From: Cryomorphaceae bacterium | GTDB taxonomy: Bacteria > Bacteroidota > Bacteroidia > Flavobacteriales > Schleiferiaceae | Assembly: GCA_949547975.1 (NCBI GenBank) | Contig: CATITW010000092.1 | Span: forward strand, 1-8,892 | Direction of reading: 5' to 3' | Length of the DNA: 8,892 nucleotides | Shown here: positions 1-8,634 of the stretch, in pieces | How positions within the stretch are numbered: position 1 is the stretch's first letter | Layout: each line of letters opens with the position of its first letter | Program-made: the position numbers and the translations under genes | Notes under the pieces: model-generated | Databases searched by the model: none | Seen by the model: only the letters and a program-made list of their open reading frames with translations | What the model was told of the DNA's origin: nothing

Positions 1-27
1 ACGGCTCATCATCTAAACACGTGCATC

Positions 28-408
28 ATGCGTAAACTCTTCTATATTCTCGGCGCGATCATTCTTCTGAGTTTCTTGCTGTTTCAAGGCTGCCGCGGTC
101 TCGTGAAGACTATTTACGCGTCCATGGACTGTGACCAATTCAACATTGACCACATCGAACTCCGAACGGGTATCGACATACCAAAAATCACCAGATTGCA
201 TTGCGAGATTGCCGACGATACCCGCACAGTCGCTTTTCAAATCCACAAAACGGGCGAAGCACAAACCCAATACGCGGAAAAATACTTCAGCTGGGACGGC
301 AAGATGTACTCCGCAACAGGAAGCAATACTTTTACCCTTTGGTCAGCTACCTATGATACCGTCAGTAACGTATTAAACATCGAACTTCAATACCTCGACG
401 ATGAGTGA
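28..408 (+). CDS. Uncharacterised small putative lipoprotein (126 aa)
   Basis: I do not recognise a family. The protein begins with a short basic n-region (MRK) and a hydrophobic stretch over residues 4-19, followed by LFQGC at residues 18-22. This resembles a lipobox with Cys22 as the lipidated residue, although Phe at -3 is not ideal, so a plain N-terminal membrane anchor is the alternative. The remaining ~100 residues are soluble and polar, with two more cysteines (Cys35, Cys59) and alternating hydrophobic/polar stretches towards the end that suggest a small beta-rich domain outside the inner membrane. The start was chosen because it places the signal at the N-terminus; the frame is open upstream to the window edge, so an earlier start cannot be excluded. 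Its last 8 bases overlap the start of the VIT-type transporter gene, so the two are probably co-transcribed and translationally coupled. Function unknown. Confidence 0.7.
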   Translation: MRKLFYILGAIILLSFLLFQGCRGLVKTIYASMDCDQFNIDHIELRTGIDIPKITRLHCEIADDTRTVAFQIHKTGEAQTQYAEKYFSWDGKMYSATGSNTFTLWSATYDTVSNVLNIELQYLDDE

Positions 409-1090
409 TCTAGAACAACACTATACCAACCGATCGAACTGGATCCGTGCTGCCGTCTTAGGAGCAAACGATGGCATTCTAAGCGTCAGTAGTATCGCCG
501 TCGGAGTCGCTTCAGCCACATCTGCAGTAGAGCCCATCGCCATCGCCTCCTTGGCAGGTCTTGTTGCAGGTGCACTCAGTATGGCTGCGGGAGAGTACGT
601 GAGCGTAAGTTCGCAGGCCGATATCGAAGCCGCAGATCTCGCACGGGAAGCGAAAGAACTCGAGGAGATGCCTGAGGTTGAGGAGCGAGAATTGGCCAAA
701 ATTTATATGGGTAGAGGTCTGGATGAACCTACAGCATTAGAAGTGGCTCGACAGCTCCATCTGCACAATGCACTTGAAGCGCATGCCCGTGATGAACTGG
801 GTATCAACGAAATCACTAGCGCCCAACCCTTGCAAGCAGCCTTGGCGAGCGCGTTGAGTTTTATCATTGGCGGAGCACTGCCCTTCGCGCTCATATTTTT
901 CTTTCCTCCGGAAGATTTGTATTGGGCGGAATATGTGTTTTCTATCTCCTTCCTTGGAGTTTTAGGTGGGCTAAGTGCCTATTTAGGAGGCAGTAGCATT
1001 GCTCGCTCCGTACTTCGCATCGCCGTTTGGGGCACCCTAACTATGGCGCTAAGTGCGCTGGTTGGAAGTTGGGTGAATCTTCCGCTATAA
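401..1090 (+). CDS. VIT1/CCC1-family Fe2+/Mn2+ transporter
   Basis: This is an integral membrane protein of the vacuolar iron transporter family (VIT1/CCC1, older name DUF125), which moves Fe2+ or Mn2+ out of the cytoplasm, probably in exchange for protons. The N-terminal family signature is clear: RAAVLGANDG at residues 16-25, then helix 1, a second hydrophobic segment at about 45-64, and AGEYVSVSSQ at 63-72. Residues ~73-135 form a glutamate-rich, soluble, helical segment (ADIEAADLAREAKELEE, later EAHARDELGI). It corresponds to the cytosolic metal-binding domain of the family. Three further hydrophobic segments follow at about 144-168, 177-197 and 204-226, giving the usual five helices. At 229 aa it is full length for a bacterial member. 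Asp24 of GANDG matches the position of a conserved transport residue in plant VIT1. Metal preference cannot be read from sequence. The start overlaps the preceding gene by 8 bases. Confidence 0.92.
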   Translation: MSDLEQHYTNRSNWIRAAVLGANDGILSVSSIAVGVASATSAVEPIAIASLAGLVAGALSMAAGEYVSVSSQADIEAADLAREAKELEEMPEVEERELAKIYMGRGLDEPTALEVARQLHLHNALEAHARDELGINEITSAQPLQAALASALSFIIGGALPFALIFFFPPEDLYWAEYVFSISFLGVLGGLSAYLGGSSIARSVLRIAVWGTLTMALSALVGSWVNLPL

Positions 1091-1101
1091 ACGTACCTTT
1101 G
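1069..1101 (+). promoter_or_regulatory. Bacteroidota-type promoter for the rluF-like gene
   Basis: TACCTTTG at 1094-1101 is an exact match to the TAnnTTTG -7 box of the Bacteroidota primary sigma factor. A possible -33 element, TTG at 1069-1071, lies 22 bases upstream inside the end of the transporter gene. Only four bases separate the -7 box from the ATG at 1106. Transcription would therefore start at or next to the start codon and give a leaderless or nearly leaderless mRNA. The box match is seen directly; promoter activity is inferred. Confidence 0.6.
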
Positions 1102-1105
1102 CCCC

Positions 1106-1825
1106 ATGGCAACGAGAATCAACAAATACCTGAGTGAAATAGGCCACTGCTCGAGACGTGGGGCTGATAAATTATTGGAACAAGGACGCATCACCATCAA
1201 CGGGGTCGTACCTGAATTGGGCGAAAAAGTGCAGCCTGGCGACATCGTGGCGGTAGATGGAAAAGAAGTGGGTGAACGTACCGAAGAGCACGTATACATC
1301 GCATTAAACAAACCGCGTGGTATCGTCTGTACCACTGATCGACGCGTCGAGAAGGACAATATTGTAGATTTCGTAGGTCACCCGCAGCGTATTTTTCCGA
1401 TCGGCCGTTTGGATAAACCTTCCGAAGGACTCATTCTGATGACCAGTGATGGGGACATCGTAAATAAAATACTGCGTGCTCGAAACAACCACGAAAAGGA
1501 ATACGTCGTTCACGTGGATCATCCCATCACCCAGCAATTCATCACAAAAATGCGTAACGGTGTGCCTATTTTGGATACTGTAACCCGAGAATGTGAGGTA
1601 GAGCAGATCGGTCCGAAGAGTTTTAGAATCATTTTAACTCAAGGCTTGAACCGGCAAATCCGTCGAATGTGCGAATATTTAGGCTACCGCGTAACCAAGC
1701 TTAAGCGTGTTCGCATCATGAACATTACGCTAGATCTTCCCATAGGTCATTGGAGAGACCTCAAGAAGCATGAGTTAAAGACACTGTATAGATTGTGTGA
1801 GTCCAGTGAAAAAACGCACTTCTAA
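1106..1825 (+). CDS. rluF: 23S rRNA pseudouridine synthase, RluF-like
   Basis: This enzyme belongs to the RsuA/RluB/E/F family, which isomerises specific uridines in rRNA to pseudouridine; RluF of E. coli acts on U2604 of 23S rRNA. Residues 1-~60 form an S4 RNA-binding domain ([20 protein letters not shown], then [13 protein letters not shown]). The catalytic domain follows, with [12 protein letters not shown] at 67-78 and [10 protein letters not shown] at 100-109, in which Asp103 is the expected nucleophile. The C-terminal family block [15 protein letters not shown] lies at 180-194. The run [17 protein letters not shown] is closer to RluF than to RluB or RsuA, so the RluF assignment is fairly firm, although the target uridine is inferred. 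At 239 aa it lacks most of the C-terminal tail found in the ~290-residue E. coli enzyme. It starts 15 bases after the transporter stop but has its own promoter box. Confidence 0.9.
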   Translation: MATRINKYLSEIGHCSRRGADKLLEQGRITINGVVPELGEKVQPGDIVAVDGKEVGERTEEHVYIALNKPRGIVCTTDRRVEKDNIVDFVGHPQRIFPIGRLDKPSEGLILMTSDGDIVNKILRARNNHEKEYVVHVDHPITQQFITKMRNGVPILDTVTRECEVEQIGPKSFRIILTQGLNRQIRRMCEYLGYRVTKLKRVRIMNITLDLPIGHWRDLKKHELKTLYRLCESSEKTHF

Positions 1826-1842
1826 CGTCTAAAAAAGTATCG

Positions 1843-1878
1843 TTTGTGCTCAATTTGTAGTCTAGATTTCTATCTTAG
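1843..1878 (+). promoter_or_regulatory. Possible promoter of the ABA4-like cluster
   Basis: TATCTTAG at 1871-1878 matches the TAnnTTTG -7 consensus at all but one base. TTTG at 1843-1846 could be the -33 element, with a spacing of 24, slightly longer than usual. Transcription would begin about 10 bases before the ATG at 1896. This 70-base gap is the only plausible place for a promoter serving the next three genes. Confidence 0.35.
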
Positions 1879-1895
1879 TTGAGATTCAAGACGTT

Positions 1896-2321
1896 ATGCA
1901 ACTAGACACCCTTTTTACCGCTGCCAATTCCCTAGCGTTCTTCACTTGGGTGGTGCTCTGTGTTGCCCCCTACCACACACGTGTTCGCACCGTCATTTTT
2001 GGAGGTGTCGTCATGCTACTTGCACTCACATACACCGCTCTATTCCTATCCACCTTTGACATGACTATGGCCAATGATATGGCAACGCTGAGCGGTTTAG
2101 CCTCCTTATTTAGTTCAAAGCAAGCCGTACTCTTAGGTTGGATTCACTATTTAGCGTTTGATCTTGTCGCAGGTTTATACATTGCCCAAAATGCGAAAGA
2201 ACACCAGCTTCACAAACGGGTATTGATTCCCTTCTTGCTCGCAACCTTCATGGCCGGTCCGTTGGGATTGTTCGCTTACGTACTTTGGAGGACCGTTCGA
2301 ACCAAACAGTACACTTTTTAA
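1896..2321 (+). CDS. ABA4-like (DUF4281) membrane protein
   Basis: A 141-residue membrane protein of the ABA4-like/DUF4281 family. The plant member ABA4 is needed to make neoxanthin; the job of the bacterial members is not established. The family pattern is visible throughout: an opening LDTLFTAANSLAFFTWVVL (residues 3-21) typical of the first helix, a second helix at about 33-52, GWIHYLAFDL at 81-90 as the most diagnostic block, and FMAGPLGLFAYVLWR at about 118-132 in the last helix. Four hydrophobic segments can be drawn, and the length is normal for the family. It opens a cluster, and its stop codon overlaps the ATG of the next membrane protein (TAATG), indicating coupled translation. A link to carotenoid or other isoprenoid membrane chemistry is only suggested by the plant relative; no carotenoid gene is visible in this window. 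Confidence 0.85.
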   Translation: MQLDTLFTAANSLAFFTWVVLCVAPYHTRVRTVIFGGVVMLLALTYTALFLSTFDMTMANDMATLSGLASLFSSKQAVLLGWIHYLAFDLVAGLYIAQNAKEHQLHKRVLIPFLLATFMAGPLGLFAYVLWRTVRTKQYTF

Positions 2322-3079
2322 TGCACCGCAATCCGACACTTTTCAACCATCGTTTGTTTAGTCTTGGTGCAATCATTGCGGCGCTGTACTCCCTGGCCTG
2401 TGCAATTCTAATTGCTACGTCATCCACAGAGGTATTGGGTGTGAATGCTTTTATCAAGCCTTTAAAGTTTGGCATATCTACCGTCATACTCTTCCTGTTT
2501 TTCAGCTGGTTCTCTAACTTCGTACCTCGAGTAAAAAAGCGCGCCTTTGAACGTTTTGCACGTGTAAATGCAGCCGTTATGGCCTTCGAGCTTAGTTGGA
2601 TTCTCATTCAAGCCTCCCGGGGCACCCTAAGTCATTTCAATATTTCTACTGCATTCGAAGGCACCATGTTTTCGCTGATGGGTATAGCTATTGGCATTTC
2701 CACCACTTGGACGTTGGTACTTTTTAAATGGACTTTCAGAACAGATTTTCGCATGATGCCTGGGGTGTTGTGGTCGGTTCGTTTTGGTATTCTCTATTTT
2801 GTAGGATTCGGTTTCTCTGGCTATTTGATGGGCGCTTACCTCAATCACTTTGTCGGCACACCTCTAGAATCTGCAGGAATCCCATTTTTAGGCTGGTCTA
2901 CTTCGGCCGGTGATTTACGTATTCCTCATTTTTTTGGACTTCACGCCTTGCAGCTCCTTCCTTTCTTCGCTCATACATTTAAAATTAAAGCATTTGGTAG
3001 TATTGTTCTTTCCTGCGTCTATGGATTATGCTGTGTCCTTCTGATGTATCTTGCCCTCCACGGTCAACCTCCTTTTTAA
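2321..3079 (+). CDS. Uncharacterised ~7-helix membrane protein
   Basis: I cannot name this 252-residue protein. It has about seven hydrophobic segments, near residues 12-34, 48-65, 81-98, 112-135, 150-172, 203-219 and 225-246. Several polar motifs sit at helix ends and look like conserved functional sites rather than loop filler: IKPLKF at 45-50, QASRGTLSHFN at 97-107 and AGDLRIPHFFGLHALQ at 196-211. They carry three histidines (105, 203, 208) and paired charges (Arg100; Asp198/Arg200) that could bind a metal, haem or an anionic ligand; that is inference. The ATG at 2321 was chosen because it overlaps the preceding stop as TAATG, whereas the longer in-frame start is a TTG at 2285 that would create a 37-base overlap and add a polar N-terminal extension. 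Close coupling suggests it works with the ABA4-like protein. A redox or lipid-modifying enzyme and a transporter are all possible. Confidence 0.8.
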   Translation: MHRNPTLFNHRLFSLGAIIAALYSLACAILIATSSTEVLGVNAFIKPLKFGISTVILFLFFSWFSNFVPRVKKRAFERFARVNAAVMAFELSWILIQASRGTLSHFNISTAFEGTMFSLMGIAIGISTTWTLVLFKWTFRTDFRMMPGVLWSVRFGILYFVGFGFSGYLMGAYLNHFVGTPLESAGIPFLGWSTSAGDLRIPHFFGLHALQLLPFFAHTFKIKAFGSIVLSCVYGLCCVLLMYLALHGQPPF

Positions 3080-3088
3080 CATGCTCCT

Positions 3089-3358
3089 ATGATTGCAGCC
3101 CATATCCAATTCATTCCTTTAGCCAGTGATGCCCCAATGGAACTGGTCGATCACGCCATCGCTATTATTCAAAAAAGTGGATTGCAATATGAAGTAGGTC
3201 CCTTTGGCACAAGCGTGGAAGGTGAAGCTACTTTGGTAAGCGCAGCCGTCGAAGCGCTTCTTGCCTGCCCCACTACTTCTGAGTTTCTATTGAATGTACA
3301 GTACCATGTAGGGCCTACTCGACTTTCAAATCTGGAAAAGGTCGCAAAGTTCAGATAG
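3089..3358 (+). CDS. MTH1187/YkoF-type thiamine-binding protein
   Basis: This 89-residue cytoplasmic protein matches the small thiamine-binding/DUF77 family (MTH1187, YkoF), a ferredoxin-like alpha/beta fold whose members bind thiamine or its pyrimidine precursor, often next to thiamine-uptake systems. The signature runs from Gln7 and Pro10 in the first strand, through VDHAIAIIQKSGL at about 20-32, to YEVGPFGTSVEGE at 34-46, which is the ligand-site block of the family. The length is close to that of single-domain members. No signal peptide or membrane segment is present. It lies 9 bases after the membrane protein and is probably the last gene of that cluster, although no thiamine biosynthesis or transport gene is nearby. 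The ligand is therefore inferred from family only. An ATG at 3081 opens a three-codon reading frame whose TGA overlaps this start. Confidence 0.82.
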   Translation: MIAAHIQFIPLASDAPMELVDHAIAIIQKSGLQYEVGPFGTSVEGEATLVSAAVEALLACPTTSEFLLNVQYHVGPTRLSNLEKVAKFR

Positions 3359-3386
3359 TTACCGCTTAAGGCTTTGTTCTAGGTCT

Positions 3387-3394
3387 TATATTTG
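3387..3394 (+). promoter_or_regulatory. -7 promoter box of the isocitrate dehydrogenase gene
   Basis: TATATTTG is an exact match to TAnnTTTG and lies in the 71-base gap between two genes, 35 bases before the ATG at 3430. Transcription would start near 3401 and give a leader of about 28 bases. I see no convincing -33 element at the right distance; the nearest TTTG, at 3373-3376, is too close. Activity is inferred. Confidence 0.5.
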
Positions 3395-3414
3395 TCGTCC
3401 GATTTTTTTAGTAA

Positions 3415-5643
<2,229 letters not shown>

Positions 5644-5663
5644 AAAAGCGCGCTAACGAACAT

Positions 5664-5705
5664 AAAAAAGCCGGCATTGCTATTCGCGATGCCGGCTTTA
5701 TTTTT
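5664..5705. terminator. Bidirectional intrinsic terminator
   Basis: An 11-bp perfect stem (AAAGCCGGCAT at 5667-5677 with ATGCCGGCTTT at 5689-5699) extends inward by a G-T and two G-C pairs to a five-base TATTC loop. On the + strand it is followed by a T-rich run to 5705, and on the - strand by six T's (complement of 5664-5669). It lies between the convergent isocitrate dehydrogenase and esterase genes, so it can end both transcripts. Confidence 0.9.
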
Positions 5706-5720
5706 ACTCGAATACCAGGT

Positions 5721-6707
5721 TTAGCGTTGCTTTTCCAAAGCGAAAAGAAGCGGCACGTCGAGACGGTCCGCCCAACTTTTTTCGCTGTGCTCTGCTCCCT
5801 CAAACTTCTGAGTCACCCAATCTTCACCTTGCGTGAAACCGTTTTGCTCCAGTACTTCATTCACTTGCAGCTGGAACGGCTCGTACATCTGATCTAAGGT
5901 TTCGGTACCATAATCAAAATAGATGGATACCTGTTTTGAAGCATCTAAATGCGACTGAATATAAGAACGAAATACCGCTGGCACTTCATCGTTCGGCGAA
6001 TAACCACCCGGCCAGTGCGTGCTTAAACACAATGCTTTGGAGAAGACCTCTGGGTATTCCCCAAGCGCATACATGCTCATCAAGCCGCCCATAGAACTGC
6101 CTGCAATGACGGTCCCTTCTCTAGAAGTGTAGGTGGAAAAAGTGCTGTCAATAAGTGGCTTAACCTCTTCAACGATGTACTTAAGGTAGGCATCGCTTTG
6201 CACCGGAAACGTGGAGTCTGAACCGTAATGGCTGGCAACGTCAGACATCAGTGAATCAGAAAAGGTTTTCTGTAGGGCCTCAAAAGGAGCTTGAGGAAAG
6301 TACTCGAAATTACGCTGTACTCCTCCGTTATGTAGTGCAACTACGATCGTCGGTAATACTTGCTTCGAGGCGATAAGACGGTCCAAAGTTTCGTCTACTC
6401 CCCATTCTTGCTTGTTCCAAGTACTGCTCGAATCGAACAGCATTTGACCGTCATACATGTACAATACCGCATGCTTACGCTTTGGCTTATACCCTGAAGG
6501 CAACCAAACATCCACGGGACGTGTACGAATGTAGTTGGATTCAAACGAGTCTAAACGGAGTAAGGTTCCTGTGCTCGCACCCGCTAATGTATCCCAAACT
6601 ATAGGGTTTTGCGCTGAGGAATCTGATGCCACTGTAGTCTGGCAACTTTGCACGCTGAACATCACTGCACATGCTAATGATACTAGTACGATGGTCTGTT
6701 TGATCAT
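5721..6707 (-). CDS. Lipoprotein alpha/beta-hydrolase esterase (Esterase D family)
   Basis: This 328-residue protein is a secreted esterase of the Esterase D/enterochelin-esterase-like group (PF00756 type). Residues 1-21 are a lipoprotein signal ending in SVQSC, with Cys22 as the probable lipidated residue, so it should sit on a membrane facing the periplasm or outside. The domain starts near residue 56 with VDVWLPSGYKP (65-75) and VLYMYDGQMLFD (81-92), a typical opening for this group. The catalytic serine is Ser205 in GSSMGG, and His307 in GAEHSEKSW is the expected histidine. The acid is probably among Asp265, Glu269 and Asp272 around FDYGTETLD. It follows the GH13 gene with an ATGA overlap and is surely co-expressed with it. 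Substrate unknown: relatives cleave acetyl, feruloyl or other acyl groups from carbohydrates as well as siderophore esters. The operon partner favours an acylated saccharide, which is inference. Confidence 0.88.
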   Translation of the reverse strand: MIKQTIVLVSLACAVMFSVQSCQTTVASDSSAQNPIVWDTLAGASTGTLLRLDSFESNYIRTRPVDVWLPSGYKPKRKHAVLYMYDGQMLFDSSSTWNKQEWGVDETLDRLIASKQVLPTIVVALHNGGVQRNFEYFPQAPFEALQKTFSDSLMSDVASHYGSDSTFPVQSDAYLKYIVEEVKPLIDSTFSTYTSREGTVIAGSSMGGLMSMYALGEYPEVFSKALCLSTHWPGGYSPNDEVPAVFRSYIQSHLDASKQVSIYFDYGTETLDQMYEPFQLQVNEVLEQNGFTQGEDWVTQKFEGAEHSEKSWADRLDVPLLFALEKQR

Positions 6708-8539
6708 TTGAGTTCTAAAATCAAGGTTTCCATAGGGCCTACTTGCAAGTTTTGGTGGAGCTCAAAGTCTTCACCTGTGATTAGGTGATGTGCCGTGGTT
6801 GCTCCATTCAATCCTTGCTCGAAACGGTCCAATTCTATTTCTTTCGCCTCCGTATTTTTATTTACGACCACCATAAGGTGCTCTTGTTCAAAGCTTCTGA
6901 AGTACACATAAATCTCATCGTTCGGTGTGTAATGAAGCGTTGTGCCCATGTTTAACGCACAGCTTTCTCTACGAAGTTTCGCTAGCGTCTTGATCCAATT
7001 TTGTGCTTCCAACGCCTGACTAGACAATCCTTCACCCGTAAAGGCGTTGACCGTATCTCCAGGCCAACCGCCCGGAAAATCTGAACGGATGATGCCGTGA
7101 TCTTCCGTACCAGGATTCGACATCAGAATTTCAGTTCCATAGAAAAACTGCAGGGTACCGCGCATGGTAAAGTACATGCTCATGGCCATCTTCCATTTGT
7201 CAAAGTCTTCTTCCAAACGCGTGAAAATGCGACTCATATCGTGGTTGTCCGGGAAGATCATCACATTGTTCGTGTTGGCATATTTGTAGTCATTCGCTAA
7301 CGACTCATACACCTTCGACATGGCCGGCCTCCAACCACCGTCGTCCATCAACCCTTCGACGATGGCTGTTTGAAGGGGAAAATCCATCACACTTGGCAAA
7401 TAGCTGGTGTAGTCGTCGTGGCGCTTCACACCGTCCTGCCAGTACGAAATAAGGGCAGGATCACTGATCCACTCCTCTCCTACGATGTTGAAATTTGGGT
7501 ATTCGTCTAAAATGGCTTTCGTCCAATCGGTCAAGAAATCTGCATCAGGGTACGGCCAAGTATCCATTCTAATCCCGTAGAGATCCAAATACTCCACCCA
7601 CCAAATGCTGTTCTGGATCAGATATTTAGCCAATTTTTCATTCCTCTGGTTCAGATCCGGCATGGTCTTCACAAACCAACCGTCCGTAAATCGCTTTTTA
7701 TCTACTTCTGCGGCGTGTGGGTCGAATCGCGTCACCTTCATGTGGGAAGTCTCTGTAAACTCGTCCCACTGATTGATCCAATCTTCAGAAGGAAGATCTT
7801 CCATCCATTCGTGGTATGAACCGATGTGGTTCGCGACCTGGTCCATGATTAGACCAATGCCCGCTTCTTTGGCTTCTTTAGATAACTGCTTGTATTCTTC
7901 ATTGGAACCGTAACGCTGATCTACTTGGTAGAGATCGGTCATCGCGTAGCCATGGTAGCTGTATGCCGGCATATCGTTTTCGACGACGGGGTTCAGCCAC
8001 AGCGCACTTACGCCCAAATCTTTAAAGTACCCAAGGCTTTGACGAATACCCTCGATATCCCCACCGTGGCGTCCGCCTTGAAACGAGCGATTCGGGGATT
8101 CCAACATGCCTTTAACCGCATCGTTATTCGGATTTCCATTGCGGAATCTGTCCGGCATGATTAAATAAATGAAGTCTGCCGAGGAGAACCCTTTGCGTGC
8201 AGCACTTTCTGGTCGGCGCTCCAAAATATCTATGGATGCTTTAGCAACGCGCTTTCCTTTCGAGTTTCTGAAGGTAAAAGCGTGTGAACCGATCGTGGTA
8301 TTTTCAGGGACTACAGCAGTCACAAACAAGTAATTTGCACTGGTAAGTCCTTCCGAACGAAGTACTTGAAGTGTTGAGCTTTCTGCGTTTAGACCAGAAA
8401 TATCTTTACCATATACCATGAATTCGACCGTGTCGTGCTCCATGCCTACCCACCAGCTCGGGGGTTCGATTTTTGTGATTTTTTGCGCCACTGCAGGGAA
8501 TGCTGCCAAGAGGGACAATACAAATGCGAGATTTTTCAT
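6704..8539 (-). CDS. Secreted GH13 cyclomaltodextrinase/neopullulanase-like enzyme
   Basis: This alpha-amylase-superfamily hydrolase should cut alpha-1,4 links in cyclodextrins, pullulan or maltodextrins. Residues 1-18 form a type I signal peptide with probable cleavage after AVA, so it acts in the periplasm, like SusA of Bacteroides. The N-terminal domain (~20-108) carries KIEPPSWWVGM, the mark of the cyclomaltodextrinase N-domain. The (beta/alpha)8 barrel spans ~118-525 with all GH13 regions: MDQVANH (232-238), GIRMD with nucleophile Asp326, VGEEW with acid/base Glu355, and FPDNHD with stabilising Asp434. A beta-sandwich C-domain follows (~530-611). At 611 aa it is complete, with no catalytic residue missing. 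It is the first gene of a two-gene operon with the lipoprotein esterase. No SusC/SusD pair or regulator is visible here, so it is not inside a canonical starch locus within this window. Exact specificity cannot be read from sequence. Confidence 0.93.
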   Translation of the reverse strand: MKNLAFVLSLLAAFPAVAQKITKIEPPSWWVGMEHDTVEFMVYGKDISGLNAESSTLQVLRSEGLTSANYLFVTAVVPENTTIGSHAFTFRNSKGKRVAKASIDILERRPESAARKGFSSADFIYLIMPDRFRNGNPNNDAVKGMLESPNRSFQGGRHGGDIEGIRQSLGYFKDLGVSALWLNPVVENDMPAYSYHGYAMTDLYQVDQRYGSNEEYKQLSKEAKEAGIGLIMDQVANHIGSYHEWMEDLPSEDWINQWDEFTETSHMKVTRFDPHAAEVDKKRFTDGWFVKTMPDLNQRNEKLAKYLIQNSIWWVEYLDLYGIRMDTWPYPDADFLTDWTKAILDEYPNFNIVGEEWISDPALISYWQDGVKRHDDYTSYLPSVMDFPLQTAIVEGLMDDGGWRPAMSKVYESLANDYKYANTNNVMIFPDNHDMSRIFTRLEEDFDKWKMAMSMYFTMRGTLQFFYGTEILMSNPGTEDHGIIRSDFPGGWPGDTVNAFTGEGLSSQALEAQNWIKTLAKLRRESCALNMGTTLHYTPNDEIYVYFRSFEQEHLMVVVNKNTEAKEIELDRFEQGLNGATTAHHLITGEDFELHQNLQVGPMETLILELK

Positions 8540-8560
8540 AATTGGGTATTGGATAATGCT

Positions 8561-8568
8561 CTAAAATA
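8561..8568 (-). promoter_or_regulatory. Possible -7 box of the GH13-esterase operon
   Basis: Read on the minus strand, the bases are TATTTTAG, one mismatch from TAnnTTTG, lying 21 bases before the ATG of the GH13 gene. No clear -33 element was found upstream. The 95-base divergent gap holds nothing else that better fits a promoter for this operon. Confidence 0.35.
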
Positions 8569-8611
8569 CAACCGAAGGGCATAACGATGGTGCCGTTTGC
8601 TAATTTGCCCT

Positions 8612-8619
8612 TAGTTTTG
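8612..8619 (+). promoter_or_regulatory. -7 box of the DEAD-box-like gene
   Basis: TAGTTTTG matches TAnnTTTG exactly and ends 15 bases before the ATG at 8635, which would give a leader of roughly ten bases. Two TTTG motifs (8596-8599 and 8604-8607) lie upstream, but both are closer than the usual -33 spacing. Confidence 0.5.
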
Positions 8620-8634
8620 CATAAAAATTAAGCA

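Noticed and set aside
1..27. Tail of an upstream gene at the left edge
   Set aside because: Stops at 14-16 (frame 2) and 33-35 (frame 3) could each end a previous gene, but too few residues are visible to choose or to call one.
421..894. Minus-strand open frames opposite the VIT transporter gene
   Set aside because: Serine/alanine-rich translations with no recognisable motif; they are antisense shadows of a clearly assigned gene.
2285..2320. Longer N-terminus for the seven-helix membrane protein, starting at a TTG
   Set aside because: It would overlap the preceding gene by 37 bases and add a polar stretch before the first helix; the ATG at 2321 sits on a TAATG overlap and is the more natural start.
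2248..2848. Minus-strand and alternative-frame ORFs over the membrane-protein cluster
   Set aside because: Basic, low-information translations lying across two well-supported coding regions.
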